From the NCBI RefSeq assembly GCF_026015885.1, contig NZ_JAPDUG010000001.1, forward strand, positions 1,364,001 to 1,428,000: a stretch of 64,000 nucleotides of DNA, read 5' to 3'. The notes below the pieces were generated by a model that was not told the DNA's origin, ran no database searches, and was given only the letters and a program-made list of their open reading frames with translations. The DNA comes from Halocynthiibacter sp. SDUM655004 (GTDB taxonomy: Bacteria > Pseudomonadota > Alphaproteobacteria > Rhodobacterales > Rhodobacteraceae). Each line of letters opens with the position of its first letter. Positions within the stretch are counted from its first letter, which is position 1. Made by a program: the position numbers and the translations under genes. Below, one piece after another: positions 44,792 to 55,762 of this stretch.

Positions 44792-45628
44792 ATGGCCCGT
44801 TTGATCCAAAGCACTGTTTCTGCCTTTGTCTTTCTCGTTGCGACCTCGGTTGCGGCGTTTGCGGACCGCGAAGCTGAATTGCAGCGCTTGAATGAGATAC
44901 TGCGGTTGGATGAGTTGTTTGAGATTATGGCGGAGGAGGGTGACCTCTATGCCGTTGACCTTGAGGAGCAACTGTTCGCAGGGAAGGGCGGAGACACTTG
45001 GCGCAAGGACGTACAAGAAATCTATACCTCGGCGCGTTTGAAGGACTCTTTTTGGCAAATGTTCTCTGAGGCTCTTTCGGACCAAACAGTTTCAGAAACG
45101 CTCGCCTTTTATGACACCGACCTTGGCGCGAAAATTACCGATGCAGAGCTGCTGACACGCCGCTCGTTTCTTGACCCTGCGGTAGAAGAGGCAGCAAGTG
45201 AAATTGTTGAGTCTATGGTTCGGGAACAGGATCCGTTTCTTGTTTCATTGCGTGAATATGCAAAGGTGAACGACCTGATCGATTCAAATGTCGTCTCCTC
45301 GATGAATGCGCAATACGCCTTTATGCAGGGGCTGATTCGTGGTGGCGCGGTTGATAATTCTATGACCGACAGCGACATTCTTGCAGATATCTATAACCAA
45401 GAGCCGGTATTTCGCGCAGATACCATGGCTTGGGTCATGAGCTTTTTGGCTTTGGCGTATCAGCCGCTAACGGAAAGCGAATTGCGCGATCATATTGCCT
45501 TCGGCCGGACGGCTTCTGGGCGGCAGTTCAACAATGCGTTGTTCAGCAGTTTTGACGAAGTGTTCAAAGACGTATCAGAGGCGCTTGGTTATGCGGCCGC
45601 GACCTATATAACAAGTCAGGATATCTAG
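44792..45628 (+). CDS. DUF2059-type secreted protein
   Basis: 278 residues from ATG 44792, chosen over ATG 44774 because AGGAGA lies just upstream. A signal peptide (LIQSTVSAFVFLVATSVAAFA) is followed by a helix-rich body with several conserved acidic-helix segments (LAFYDTDLGAKITDAE) of the DUF2059 family. It contains no cysteines or catalytic motif. The function is unknown. It is the gene upstream of the ribosomal protein unit, separated by a 255-base spacer. Confidence 0.78.
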   Translation: MARLIQSTVSAFVFLVATSVAAFADREAELQRLNEILRLDELFEIMAEEGDLYAVDLEEQLFAGKGGDTWRKDVQEIYTSARLKDSFWQMFSEALSDQTVSETLAFYDTDLGAKITDAELLTRRSFLDPAVEEAASEIVESMVREQDPFLVSLREYAKVNDLIDSNVVSSMNAQYAFMQGLIRGGAVDNSMTDSDILADIYNQEPVFRADTMAWVMSFLALAYQPLTESELRDHIAFGRTASGRQFNNALFSSFDEVFKDVSEALGYAAATYITSQDI

Positions 45629-45708
45629 GCGTGCAGATACCGCTCGGCTTGTGTGTGTTGCCAATTCGAAGTTTCGGCACTGTGGCCAAATAAACTTACG
45701 GCTTTGGC

Positions 45709-45737
45709 TTGACTTCTTTTGGGATTGGACCGATAAG
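45709..45737 (+). promoter_or_regulatory. Promoter of rplU-rpmA with a long leader
   Basis: TTGACT (45709-45714) and GATAAG (45732-45737) are 17 bases apart. The start of rplU is about 145 bases downstream, so a long leader is transcribed. It contains a small hairpin CGCCCG/CGGGCG (45795-45808) that could be part of ribosomal-protein autoregulation. Confidence 0.45.
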
Positions 45738-45883
45738 CCGCCTCTCAATGCGGGATTCCTTTCGGACTCTCGTGTTGGTTTATGTTTTATTCATCGCCCG
45801 AGCGGGCGCGCTGTCCGAGGCGCCATACTGGCAAAAACTCCCATGCGGGGGCCACAAGACGCGGAAATGCAAAGGAAGACCTG

Positions 45884-46585
45884 ATGTTTGCGGTTCTAAA
45901 GACCGGCGGCAAGCAATACAAAGTTCAAAGCGGCGACGTGCTGCGAGTAGAGCGTATTGCTGCAGATGCTGGCGAAACTGTTCAATTCAACGAAGTTCTC
46001 ATGGTTGGCGCCACTGTTGGTACGCCAAACGTTGAGGATGCTGCGGTTCAGGCCGAAGTGATCGACCAGATCAAAGGCGAAAAAGTTATTCATTTCGTCA
46101 AGCGCCGCCGTAAGCACGGCTCCCAGCGCACAAAAGGTCACCGTCAAAAGCTGACCCTCGTTCGGATCACAGATATCCTTGAAAAAGGTGCATCGAAGTC
46201 CGGCGTTAAAGCGGCACAGGGTACAGGTTCCGTGCCTGCATCCGTTGTTGCTGCAATGGCTGACGTGACACCGAAGGCGAAAAACGCGCCTGCAAAGAAA
46301 GCAGAAGCGAAGCCCGCCGCCAAAGCCGAGGCTAAGAAGCCTGCCGCCAAGAAAGCCGCACCTAAGAAGGCTGCTGCTGCAACTGGCGCGGACGATCTTA
46401 AGAAATTGTCCGGTGTTGGCCCCGCACTCGAAAAGAAACTGCTCGATGCAGGCATCACTACATTTGCCCAAATCGCAGCCTGGACTGATGCTGATGTAGC
46501 CGAGTTCGACGAAAAATTGTCGTTCAAAGGCCGTATCGAGCGCGAAGGCTGGATCGAGCAAGCTAAAGAATTCGCTAAAGGCTAA
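45884..46585 (+). CDS. rplU: 50S ribosomal protein L21 with C-terminal helix-hairpin-helix extension
   Basis: 233 residues, more than twice the usual L21 length of about 103. Residues 1-102 form the normal L21 ([34 protein letters not shown]). A Lys/Ala/Pro-rich linker follows (about 103-168), and then a compact domain (169-233) with [20 protein letters not shown], a helix-hairpin-helix-like pattern. The start is ATG 45884, with AAGGAAG upstream; the frame is open further back but leads away from the L21 fold. rpmA follows after 11 bases. The extension is known in this bacterial family; its role is unclear. Confidence 0.95.
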   Translation: MFAVLKTGGKQYKVQSGDVLRVERIAADAGETVQFNEVLMVGATVGTPNVEDAAVQAEVIDQIKGEKVIHFVKRRRKHGSQRTKGHRQKLTLVRITDILEKGASKSGVKAAQGTGSVPASVVAAMADVTPKAKNAPAKKAEAKPAAKAEAKKPAAKKAAPKKAAAATGADDLKKLSGVGPALEKKLLDAGITTFAQIAAWTDADVAEFDEKLSFKGRIEREGWIEQAKEFAKG

Positions 46586-46596
46586 GGAGAGACAGC

Positions 46597-46866
46597 ATGG
46601 CACATAAAAAAGCAGGCGGTTCATCCCGTAACGGTCGCGACTCTGCTGGTCGCCGCCTTGGTGTAAAAAAATTCGGTGGCGAAGCCGTGATCCCAGGCAA
46701 CATTATCGTGCGTCAGCGCGGTACGAAGTTCTTCATGGGTCAAGGCGTTGGCATGGGGAAAGATCACACAATCTTCGCAACTGCTGAAGGTAACGTGAAA
46801 TTCCACAAGGGCCTCAAGGGCCGCACCTTTATTTCGGTTCTCCCAGTGGCGGAGGCCGCTGAGTAA
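46597..46866 (+). CDS. rpmA: 50S ribosomal protein L27
   Basis: 89 residues, the normal length, with [20 protein letters not shown] at the N-terminus and [11 protein letters not shown] in the form [20 protein letters not shown]. The N-terminus reaches the peptidyl-transferase centre. It is the last gene of rplU-rpmA, closed by a strong intrinsic terminator. Confidence 0.98.
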   Translation: MAHKKAGGSSRNGRDSAGRRLGVKKFGGEAVIPGNIIVRQRGTKFFMGQGVGMGKDHTIFATAEGNVKFHKGLKGRTFISVLPVAEAAE

Positions 46867-46891
46867 GCCGAAACCTTATGGTTCAAGATTA

Positions 46892-46926
46892 GGGGTCGGT
46901 GGAAACACCGGCCCCTTTTCATTTTT
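46892..46926 (+). terminator. Intrinsic terminator of rplU-rpmA
   Basis: Ten-base arms GGGGTCGGTG and CACCGGCCCC (one G-T pair) enclose a GAAA tetraloop, followed by TTTTCATTTTT. This is the clearest terminator in the window. Confidence 0.9.
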
Positions 46927-47033
46927 GTAACATTTCTTTGGTAACCACGCCGCGTACAGGCGCCAGTAGAGAAATTGACATGCGTTAAGGGGCAAATGTT
47001 CCTTATGCGATATGCTTTTCGAGGAGGAGAGGC

Positions 47034-47564
47034 ATGAGACTTGAGACGATAACAGGCCAACAGGTAATTGAGACCGAACGGTTCACGCTGCGTCCGGTTC
47101 AGAAATCGGATGCCGGACAGTTGCGAATGTATGCGGGTGACAAGCGCGTCGCGGAGCAAACCTCTTCGATTCCGCATCCGCTGCCCCGTGGTGTCATCCA
47201 AGCCTTTATCGAACGTGTCCAGCAACCCGACCGCGATGAGGACGCTTGGGTCATGGATCGTGGTGGTGACGAAATTCTGGGTGTGATCAGCCTTAAACGG
47301 ATGGACCGTAGCCAATCAGAGATCGGGTATTGGGTCGCACCTGCGTTTTGGGGAACTGGCCTTGCGTCTGAGGCCGTTAACGCGCTGTTGGAGGCAAATC
47401 CGCAGAACTGCAAAACTATCTTCGCTGTTGTCTTTCAGGATAATCCGGCCTCTGCGCGCGTGTTGACCAATGCTGGCTTTACGTATCTCGGCGATGCGGA
47501 ACACTTTTCCGTGGCGCGGGATGCCAATGTCGCAACGTGGACTTACCTGCGCAAATACGACTGA
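47034..47564 (+). CDS. GNAT N-acetyltransferase (RimJ/RimL-like)
   Basis: 176 residues with the Acetyltransf_3 pattern: ETERFTLRPVQKSDAGQL near the start, GYWVAPAFWGTGLASEAVNALL for acetyl-CoA binding, and NPASARVLTNAGFTYLG near the end. These are typical of RimJ/RimL and related ribosomal-protein or small-molecule acetyltransferases. The ATG has GGAGGAGAGG upstream. The gene sits between rpmA and obgE with no functional partner; the acceptor is unknown. Confidence 0.87.
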   Translation: MRLETITGQQVIETERFTLRPVQKSDAGQLRMYAGDKRVAEQTSSIPHPLPRGVIQAFIERVQQPDRDEDAWVMDRGGDEILGVISLKRMDRSQSEIGYWVAPAFWGTGLASEAVNALLEANPQNCKTIFAVVFQDNPASARVLTNAGFTYLGDAEHFSVARDANVATWTYLRKYD

Positions 47565-47668
47565 TCCTATTGGACGAAATACGCGGTGAATGCCGCAACT
47601 GAAACAAAAGCGGACGCGGTGAAGGCTTGAGCCTCGCCGCGTCCTGCTGTATCGCCTTGATAAATTGA

Positions 47669-49842
<2,174 letters not shown>

Positions 49843-49953
49843 ACCATCTGTGATGGGGCTTATTGCAATTCTTCATGCGTTACCCCCTTGGTTCGTTGGC
49901 AGAAACCGCATTATATTGCGCCGAACTCCCGTGAACGTTGAAAAGGCGAGACC

Positions 49954-51207
49954 ATGAAAGACAGCGACAATATCCCCCTTCTGATGCAAGACATCGGCAC
50001 ACGTGCCCGCGCCGCATCGCGTGAGTTGGGATTTGCGCCGGGTCCGCAGAAGGAAGCGGCGTTGATGGCCGCCGCTGATGCGGTGTGGGAGCGTCGCGCA
50101 GAGATCATCGCTGCCAACGAAAAAGATATGGCATATGGCCGCGACAAAGGGCTGAGCGCTGCGATGCTCGACCGTCTGATGCTGGACGAGGATCGGATTA
50201 AGGGCATTGTTGATGGCCTGCGCGCGGTCGCGATGCAGAAGGATCCCGTGGGCGCAACGCTCACCGAATGGGACATGGAAAGCGGGTTGCATATCAAGCG
50301 TGTACGCACGCCGCTTGGCGTTATCGGCGTGATCTATGAAAGCCGGCCGAATGTCACGGCTGACGCAGGCGCGCTGTGCCTCAAGGCAGGGAATGCGGTT
50401 ATCCTGCGCGGTGGATCAGAAAGCTTCCATAGCTCTGGTTTGATCCATGCGTGCCTGCAAGACGGTTTGCGCGAAGCGGGTCTTCCCGAAGACTCCATCC
50501 AACGCGTGCCAACCCGTGATCGCGCTGCCGTCGCAGAGATGCTGCGCATGACCGAGGCGATTGATGTGATTGTACCGCGTGGCGGCAAAGGGCTGGTAGG
50601 TCTTGTTCAGCGTGAAGCGCGGGTGCCTGTTTTTGCTCACCTTGAGGGGATTTGCCACATTTATGTGGACAAAGACGCAGATGCGGAGAAGGCCTTGCGT
50701 GTTGTGCTGAATGCGAAAACGCGCCGTACCGGGATTTGTGGATCGGCGGAATGCCTGTTGGTGCATAAGGATATCAAAGACACATTAGGCCAGAAAATCG
50801 TTGATGCGCTTAAAGAGGCCGGTGTCGAAGTTCGGGCCGAGGGGCTTGATGGAAGTGTTCCTGCGAATGAGGAGGACTTCGGCAAGGAGTTCCTCGACAT
50901 GATTATCGCGGCGAAGGTTGTTGATGATGTTGACGGCGCAATCGATCATATCCGCACCTATGGCTCCAATCATACTGACTGTGTGATTACCGAGAACGAA
51001 GATGTTGCGGATCGGTTCTTTACGCGTTTGGATTCTGCGATCCTAATGCACAATGCCTCGACCCAGTTTGCCGACGGCGGCGAGTTTGGTATGGGGGCGG
51101 AAATCGGCATTGCCACAGGTAAGATGCACGCGCGAGGACCAGTCGGAGCCGAGCAATTGACGAGCTTCAAATACATCGTCAAAGGCGACGGCACCACGCG
51201 GCCATAA
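49954..51207 (+). CDS. proA: Gamma-glutamyl phosphate reductase
   Basis: 417 residues with the aldehyde dehydrogenase-like fold and ProA signatures: [29 protein letters not shown], the catalytic Cys in [12 protein letters not shown], and [20 protein letters not shown]. It reduces glutamyl-phosphate to the semialdehyde in proline synthesis. It converges on chpT: its stop is three bases from that gene's stop. Confidence 0.97.
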   Translation: MKDSDNIPLLMQDIGTRARAASRELGFAPGPQKEAALMAAADAVWERRAEIIAANEKDMAYGRDKGLSAAMLDRLMLDEDRIKGIVDGLRAVAMQKDPVGATLTEWDMESGLHIKRVRTPLGVIGVIYESRPNVTADAGALCLKAGNAVILRGGSESFHSSGLIHACLQDGLREAGLPEDSIQRVPTRDRAAVAEMLRMTEAIDVIVPRGGKGLVGLVQREARVPVFAHLEGICHIYVDKDADAEKALRVVLNAKTRRTGICGSAECLLVHKDIKDTLGQKIVDALKEAGVEVRAEGLDGSVPANEEDFGKEFLDMIIAAKVVDDVDGAIDHIRTYGSNHTDCVITENEDVADRFFTRLDSAILMHNASTQFADGGEFGMGAEIGIATGKMHARGPVGAEQLTSFKYIVKGDGTTRP

Positions 51208-51209
51208 CG

Positions 51210-51809
51210 TCAGAAGGTGATCGTTATTTCGGTGTCGTGAAACTCTGCGGAAAGCGTTTTTCCGCAGTCTTTCAACGCGCTAGCAACAAGAACGAATTGG
51301 ATTTGCGCGGCAGAGACCTCAATGTCTGGGTTGTCTTCAGAGACGAGTTGCCAGAGGTTTGTGTCGATCTTCAGGCGTTCCGCTTGGGCGTGCAATGTCC
51401 AGTTTCCGCTTTCACAGCCACAGGTGATCGTGCCGCCAAATGGCATTGTTGTTTCAAGGCATTGGATCAAAAGAAACGCGAGTTTTGCCTCACGGCGCAT
51501 TGGGTCTTCTGTGCTGGTCCAGGTGATGTCAACGCGGGCTTGCTCGCTATACTCTTTCAAGATTGCCCCGATCTCTCGACCGCGCATTTGTTGGGCATGG
51601 GCGCTATCGCCAAAGGCGACGCGGAAAAAACGTACCTTGGCATTGGCGTTCGTCACCGAGTCCCGAATAAGCGCCACCTCGGCGCTATTTGCCGCGTTGC
51701 TCATCTCCAACAGTTCAACCCCATTGCCGATTGCGCCTAAAGGGCTGATAAGGTCATGACAGATGCGGGATCCGAGAAGGGCGGTTAGGTCTCTTGGTTT
51801 CTGCGACAT
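51210..51809 (-). CDS. chpT: Histidine phosphotransferase ChpT
   Basis: 199 residues. The N-terminal dimerisation helix carries H18 in RICHDLISPLGAIGNGVELLEM, the phosphorelay histidine motif of ChpT. The C-terminal domain is a degenerate ATPase-like fold, as in Caulobacter. It shuttles phosphate between CckA and CtrA/CpdR in the cytosol, controlling cell cycle, motility and, in roseobacters, gene-transfer-agent functions. It is divergent from DUF3553. No CtrA box is obvious in its promoter. Confidence 0.93.
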   Translation of the reverse strand: MSQKPRDLTALLGSRICHDLISPLGAIGNGVELLEMSNAANSAEVALIRDSVTNANAKVRFFRVAFGDSAHAQQMRGREIGAILKEYSEQARVDITWTSTEDPMRREAKLAFLLIQCLETTMPFGGTITCGCESGNWTLHAQAERLKIDTNLWQLVSEDNPDIEVSAAQIQFVLVASALKDCGKTLSAEFHDTEITITF

Positions 51810-51836
51810 GGTTTTCCTGACGTGCGAGGCAGTTAG

Positions 51837-52013
51837 ATGAACGAAATACTAGAGCCGGGAATGCTGGTGCGAAACCCTGCGCAGCCCGAGTGGGGCCTTG
51901 GTCAGGTACAATCTGTTATTGATGGTAAAATAACCGTTAATTTTGAAGAATGCGGCAAAATAACTTTGCAAAGTGCGCATGTGCCACTCGAAATCGTCTT
52001 TGACGCGGGTTAG
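51837..52013 (+). CDS. DUF3553 small protein
   Basis: 58 residues starting at ATG 51837: MNEILEPGMLVRNPAQPEWG followed by LGQVQSVIDGKITVNFEECGK. It is a small beta-rich domain of the DUF3553 type, related to the domain appended to UvrD/PcrA helicases. The start is 27 bases from the divergent chpT start. The function is unknown; an RNA-polymerase or nucleic-acid contact is possible by analogy to helicase-attached forms. Confidence 0.75.
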   Translation: MNEILEPGMLVRNPAQPEWGLGQVQSVIDGKITVNFEECGKITLQSAHVPLEIVFDAG

Positions 52014-52098
52014 TCGGGCTTGCCGTTGCGCTTTGGTTGCATTTAAAGGCGCAAGTCCCTAGAAGCTGCTCAGACAAACTGGAGCTATCCCGCACTCT

Positions 52099-52878
52099 AT
52101 GAGCAGAACTGACCCCAAATTCGAAACTCGATTGGCGCAATCGTCCGAGGACCTGCGTGCCGCGCAGCGACTGCGGTATCGGGTATTCATCGAGGAGCTG
52201 GGTGGCGATGGCGACATGGTCGACCATGAAAATCGCCTCGAGATGGATGCCTTTGATGCGCATTACGACCATCTCCTGCTGATCGATCATAGCCGCGAGG
52301 GTGGCGTTGAAGAACAGGTTGTCGGGGTGTATCGGCTGCTGTTGGGCGAGAAGGCCGCGGAGATCGGCCAATTCTACTCCGAAAATGAATACGATCTCAC
52401 TTGTCTAAAACAAAGTGGTCGCAAGCTTCTGGAGCTGGGGCGCTCTTGTGTGCATCCGAATTATCGTGGCGGTACGGCGATGTTCCACCTTTGGAATGGT
52501 TTGGCCGAATACGTCCTGTCGAACGGGGTCGAAATCCTGTTTGGTGTTGCAAGTTTTCACGGTACAAATGTCGAAGATATCAAGCAATCTTTGGCCTATC
52601 TGCACCATAATCACCTCGCGCCTGAAGAGTTGCGAGTGCGTGTTGTACCAGAGCATTTCCAGACCATGGATCTCGTGCCAACCGATCAACTTGACCGCCG
52701 TGCGGCGATGGTCAACACGCCTGCGCTGATCAAAGCGTATCTGCGGCTCGGTGGTTTTGTGGGCGAGGGGGCGTATCTGGATTATAGCTTCAACACCACA
52801 GACGTCTGTTTGCTGATGGATACCGAACGGATGAACGCCAAGCACAAGAATTTTTACACAAAGGCGCGAGACGCGTGA
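52099..52878 (+). CDS. olsB: Ornithine-acyl-ACP N-acyltransferase OlsB
   Basis: 259 residues with the GNAT-like OlsB fold: RLRYRVFIEELGG, LELGRSCVHPNYRGGTAMFHLW and ILFGVASFHGT. It acylates ornithine with 3-hydroxyacyl-ACP to lyso-ornithine lipid. olsA follows with a four-base overlap (GTGA), so both steps of ornithine-lipid synthesis are coupled. A related acyltransferase is at 498. Confidence 0.92.
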   Translation: MSRTDPKFETRLAQSSEDLRAAQRLRYRVFIEELGGDGDMVDHENRLEMDAFDAHYDHLLLIDHSREGGVEEQVVGVYRLLLGEKAAEIGQFYSENEYDLTCLKQSGRKLLELGRSCVHPNYRGGTAMFHLWNGLAEYVLSNGVEILFGVASFHGTNVEDIKQSLAYLHHNHLAPEELRVRVVPEHFQTMDLVPTDQLDRRAAMVNTPALIKAYLRLGGFVGEGAYLDYSFNTTDVCLLMDTERMNAKHKNFYTKARDA

Positions 52879-53717
52879 CGCCCACATGGACGTCGGATAA
52901 GGCCCCCACACCGGTTAAGATCGGGGTCGGTGGCGTTGTGCGCGCCGTTTTGCGGGGTGTTCCGCTGCTTCTTTTGACGAGCATTTGCTTGATATTGATG
53001 CTTTTGCTGCGTCTTATCGAGCAGCCTATTTACGGCGTTCGGCGGCCGTTTACGCCTTATCTTACGTTGTTTGTATGTCGGAATGCCTTTCGCATTTTGG
53101 GCATGGGATATAGCGCCGAGGGCGAGATCATGCGCCACAAAGGGGCGGTTGTTGCCAATCATGGCTCTTGGTTGGATATCTTTGCGCTGAATGCGCAGAA
53201 CCGTATTTACTTTGTTGCCAAGGCCGAGGTGGCCTCGTGGCCAGGGATCGGCTGGCTCGCGCGGGCGACAGGAACAGTGTTCATCGCGCGAAAAGTAACA
53301 GACGCCCACAAACACCGCGACACCTTTACCGAACGGCTGCTTGCGGGGCATAAGCTGTTGTTTTTCCCCGAGGGAACTTCAACCGACGCTTTGAGGGTTT
53401 TGCGTTTTAAATCAACGCTTTTCGCTGCGTTCCTCACAGACAAAATTAAGCCCGAAGCATGGGTGCAGCCCGTGAGCGTTGTGTATACCGCGCCTGAAGG
53501 TGCACCTGTGGATTTCTATGGCTGGTGGGGCGATATGAGTTTTGGGCCGCATATGCTCAAGGTTTTGGCGGCGCGTAAGGCTGGATCCGTGAAGGTGATT
53601 TATCATCCACCTTACCGTGCCGCAGATTACGACTGCCGTAAGAAACTAGCCGCGGATTGCGAGGCCGCGGTCCGCTCTGGGGTCGAGAAAACACTTGGAG
53701 ACGCCTACGCCGGTTAA
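52875..53717 (+). CDS. olsA: Lyso-ornithine-lipid O-acyltransferase OlsA
   Basis: 280 residues starting at GTG 52875. A membrane segment near 25-45 is followed by the acyltransferase motifs NHGSWLDIFAL (H-x4-D) and FFPEGTSTD. It transfers a second acyl chain to lyso-ornithine lipid at the inner membrane; roseobacter OlsA can also act on lyso-glutamine lipid and lysophosphatidate. It is coupled to olsB and converges on the thiE-like gene. Confidence 0.9.
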   Translation: MTPTWTSDKAPTPVKIGVGGVVRAVLRGVPLLLLTSICLILMLLLRLIEQPIYGVRRPFTPYLTLFVCRNAFRILGMGYSAEGEIMRHKGAVVANHGSWLDIFALNAQNRIYFVAKAEVASWPGIGWLARATGTVFIARKVTDAHKHRDTFTERLLAGHKLLFFPEGTSTDALRVLRFKSTLFAAFLTDKIKPEAWVQPVSVVYTAPEGAPVDFYGWWGDMSFGPHMLKVLAARKAGSVKVIYHPPYRAADYDCRKKLAADCEAAVRSGVEKTLGDAYAG

Positions 53718-53730
53718 CGGCCTTCGCAGA

Positions 53731-54390
53731 TTACCCGCGAAGCGGTGCGAGGAGCGCGTTGAGGCTTTCTGCTGGTGCGTCGTGGCTCCAGATTTCTGGG
53801 CCAACACCGAAGAAATCCGTAAACGGCGCCAATGCCGCAATGAGGTCCTCATCAAGTGCGCCCTCGGCAACCACAGGGACCTCGATCATTTCTGACCACC
53901 ACTGAAACAAGTCAAGTTCGGCGCGGCTTCCATCACCCAGCGGTGTCAACCCGACGGGGCCAAATGCAATGTAATCTGCGCCCGCTTCGCCAGCGGTCAT
54001 GCCGTCATGCTGCGAGTGGCCACAATAGGCGCCGATAATTGCGTCAGGCCCAAGTTCTTTGCGGGTGTTGCGTACAGAGTTGCCCGTATTGCCGAGATGC
54101 ACGCCATCAAGTCCAAGACGTTCGACCAAAGGAATATGCTTGTCCATCACAATGGCAATGTCGCGCTCGTGACAGATTGCGCGCAGGGCGTCGGCGGCGC
54201 GGCAAATGCGGTCTTCGTCTTGCGTTGCCATAGAAAGCCGCACACAGGCGATCTCGTTGCTGTCGAGAACCCGCGCAAAGACATCAGGAAAGGTTGAAAG
54301 CTCGAATTCTGGCGGCGTGATCAGATAAGTTTGCGGCACAAGCGGTGTGTCTTGGGTATCTGTTGCGGGCATGTCTTTTACCTCGGCCAT
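53731..54390 (-). CDS. Thiamine-phosphate synthase-like protein
   Basis: 219 residues with a TIM-barrel of the TMP-TENI family: DGVHLGNTGNSVRNTRK, IIGAYCGHSQHDGMTAGEAGADYIAFGPV. These blocks match ThiE (thiamine phosphate synthase), although the loop is less canonical than in E. coli ThiE and no other thi gene is adjacent. It could be ThiE or TenI-like. Starts at ATG 54390, with an in-frame ATG seven codons later. No thiamine riboswitch is visible. Confidence 0.8.
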   Translation of the reverse strand: MAEVKDMPATDTQDTPLVPQTYLITPPEFELSTFPDVFARVLDSNEIACVRLSMATQDEDRICRAADALRAICHERDIAIVMDKHIPLVERLGLDGVHLGNTGNSVRNTRKELGPDAIIGAYCGHSQHDGMTAGEAGADYIAFGPVGLTPLGDGSRAELDLFQWWSEMIEVPVVAEGALDEDLIAALAPFTDFFGVGPEIWSHDAPAESLNALLAPLRG

Positions 54391-54464
54391 CTCGGACTCC
54401 TTGAAGCTCTTCCCGTTCGTTTAACGGTGTTCGGCGGTGTTGTAACGGGCTTTTTTCGTCCCGA

Positions 54465-54794
54465 TTACTTCGGGGGCAGGTCTTTGACGTTTTCGAGCGA
54501 AAGATCAATTAAAATTCTGCGGCGCGTATCATCGGATATGGCGTCTTCGTTTGCGTCAATCATACCGCCCATGGGACGACCGGTAAAAGACAAGGGCGCT
54601 GTGCCTTCAACCTTGAGCGCTTCGGCTTCGCGCGGCTTTCCGGGGCGGAACATACCACCGCCTTTGTGAACACCACAGACCATGTGTCCGTTCAATTGGA
54701 AGCACAGGCCGCCGAACATCTTGCGCTCGGTGATACCGTCCAGATCGGCCAGATCATCGCGCAATAACTGCGCCAGCCCTTCGTCATATGCCAT
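54465..54794 (-). CDS. TfoX/Sxy N-terminal-domain protein
   Basis: 109 residues from ATG 54794 (MAYDEGLAQLLRDDLAD); the frame extends upstream without coding character. The block ITERKMFGGLCFQLNGHMVCGV is the TfoX N-terminal domain. The C-terminal DNA-uptake activation domain of TfoX is missing, so competence regulation is not implied. It is divergent from the TrmJ-like gene. Confidence 0.82.
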   Translation of the reverse strand: MAYDEGLAQLLRDDLADLDGITERKMFGGLCFQLNGHMVCGVHKGGGMFRPGKPREAEALKVEGTAPLSFTGRPMGGMIDANEDAISDDTRRRILIDLSLENVKDLPPK

Positions 54795-54887
54795 ATCGCG
54801 CCTCTCTTTCCTGTGGTCTGTCTCTTGCGTCCGTCGTTTTGCGAGCGTAACACATCCGAAATCCGTGGCAAAAGAAAGCGTTTGACC

Positions 54888-55646
54888 GTGAGCGATAAGA
54901 ATTGGAGCGGGCCGCAGCCGGCCTTTGTTTTGGTACGCCCACAAATGGGCGAGAATATCGGCGGCGCGGCGCGGGCTATGTGGAATTTCGGGCTGGACCG
55001 GATGCGGATCGTTGATCCGCGCGACGGCTGGCCAAATCAGAAGGCCGTTGCAATGGCGAGCGGCGCGGGGCGATTGCTGGATGAGGCGGGGCTGTATGAT
55101 GATGTGCCTGATGCGCTTGCCGATTGTAACTATGTCTTTGCCACGACGGCGCGCCATCGGGGATTGACCAAGCCCGTGATGTCACCTGAACGCGCGATGG
55201 AACATGCACGCGCATTGATCGCCGAGGGAAAAAAGGTCGGCGTGATGTTTGGTCCTGAGCGTTCGGGCCTTGAAAACGAGGATGTTGCGCGGGCCAATGC
55301 GATCATTTCCGTTCCGGTCAATCCGGAGTTCCCTTCGCTCAACCTTGCACAATGTGTGTTGCTGACGGCCTATGAGTGGCGGCGTCAATCTGAAACGGTC
55401 GTGCCGGAAACGGTTGAGATGGCAAAAACCGAGTTCGCAGAAGGGCTTGAGGTCGAGAAGCTGGGCGATCATTTCGAACAGAGGTTAGAAGACGCAGGGT
55501 TCTTCTTCCCTGAGGCCAAGGCTGCCAACATGAAACTCAATCTGCGCAATATGTGGGCGCGGATGCCGCTTACACGCTCGGATGTTCAGATGCTTCACGG
55601 GATGCTACGCCAGATGGTGCGTTGGAAAGAACGTGGCGATGAATAA
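54888..55646 (+). CDS. SpoU/TrmH-family RNA methyltransferase (TrmJ-like)
   Basis: 252 residues from GTG 54888 (MSDKNWSGPQPAFVLVRPQ). An ATG at 54813 is in frame but would add a sequence unlike the family; no strong Shine-Dalgarno settles the choice. SPOUT-knot motifs are VRPQMGENIGGAARAMWNFG near the N-terminus, VMFGPERSGLENEDV and NLAQCVLLTAYEW at the end. TrmJ methylates the ribose of position 32 in tRNA. The tRNA substrate is inferred from the family. Confidence 0.87.
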   Translation: MSDKNWSGPQPAFVLVRPQMGENIGGAARAMWNFGLDRMRIVDPRDGWPNQKAVAMASGAGRLLDEAGLYDDVPDALADCNYVFATTARHRGLTKPVMSPERAMEHARALIAEGKKVGVMFGPERSGLENEDVARANAIISVPVNPEFPSLNLAQCVLLTAYEWRRQSETVVPETVEMAKTEFAEGLEVEKLGDHFEQRLEDAGFFFPEAKAANMKLNLRNMWARMPLTRSDVQMLHGMLRQMVRWKERGDE

Positions 55647-55762
55647 GCGCCTTGCGACGTTAAATTCACACCAAGCGAAAATGGGCCGTTGAAGCCTATG
55701 GGATCAAAGCCTAAATTCGCGGCAACATATCGCCGCAGGATCGGGTGAGGGAAAGGGCAGCC

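Noticed and set aside
53731-54390. A TPP riboswitch near the thiE-like gene
   Set aside because: The upstream region lacks the conserved TPP riboswitch core, so none is called.
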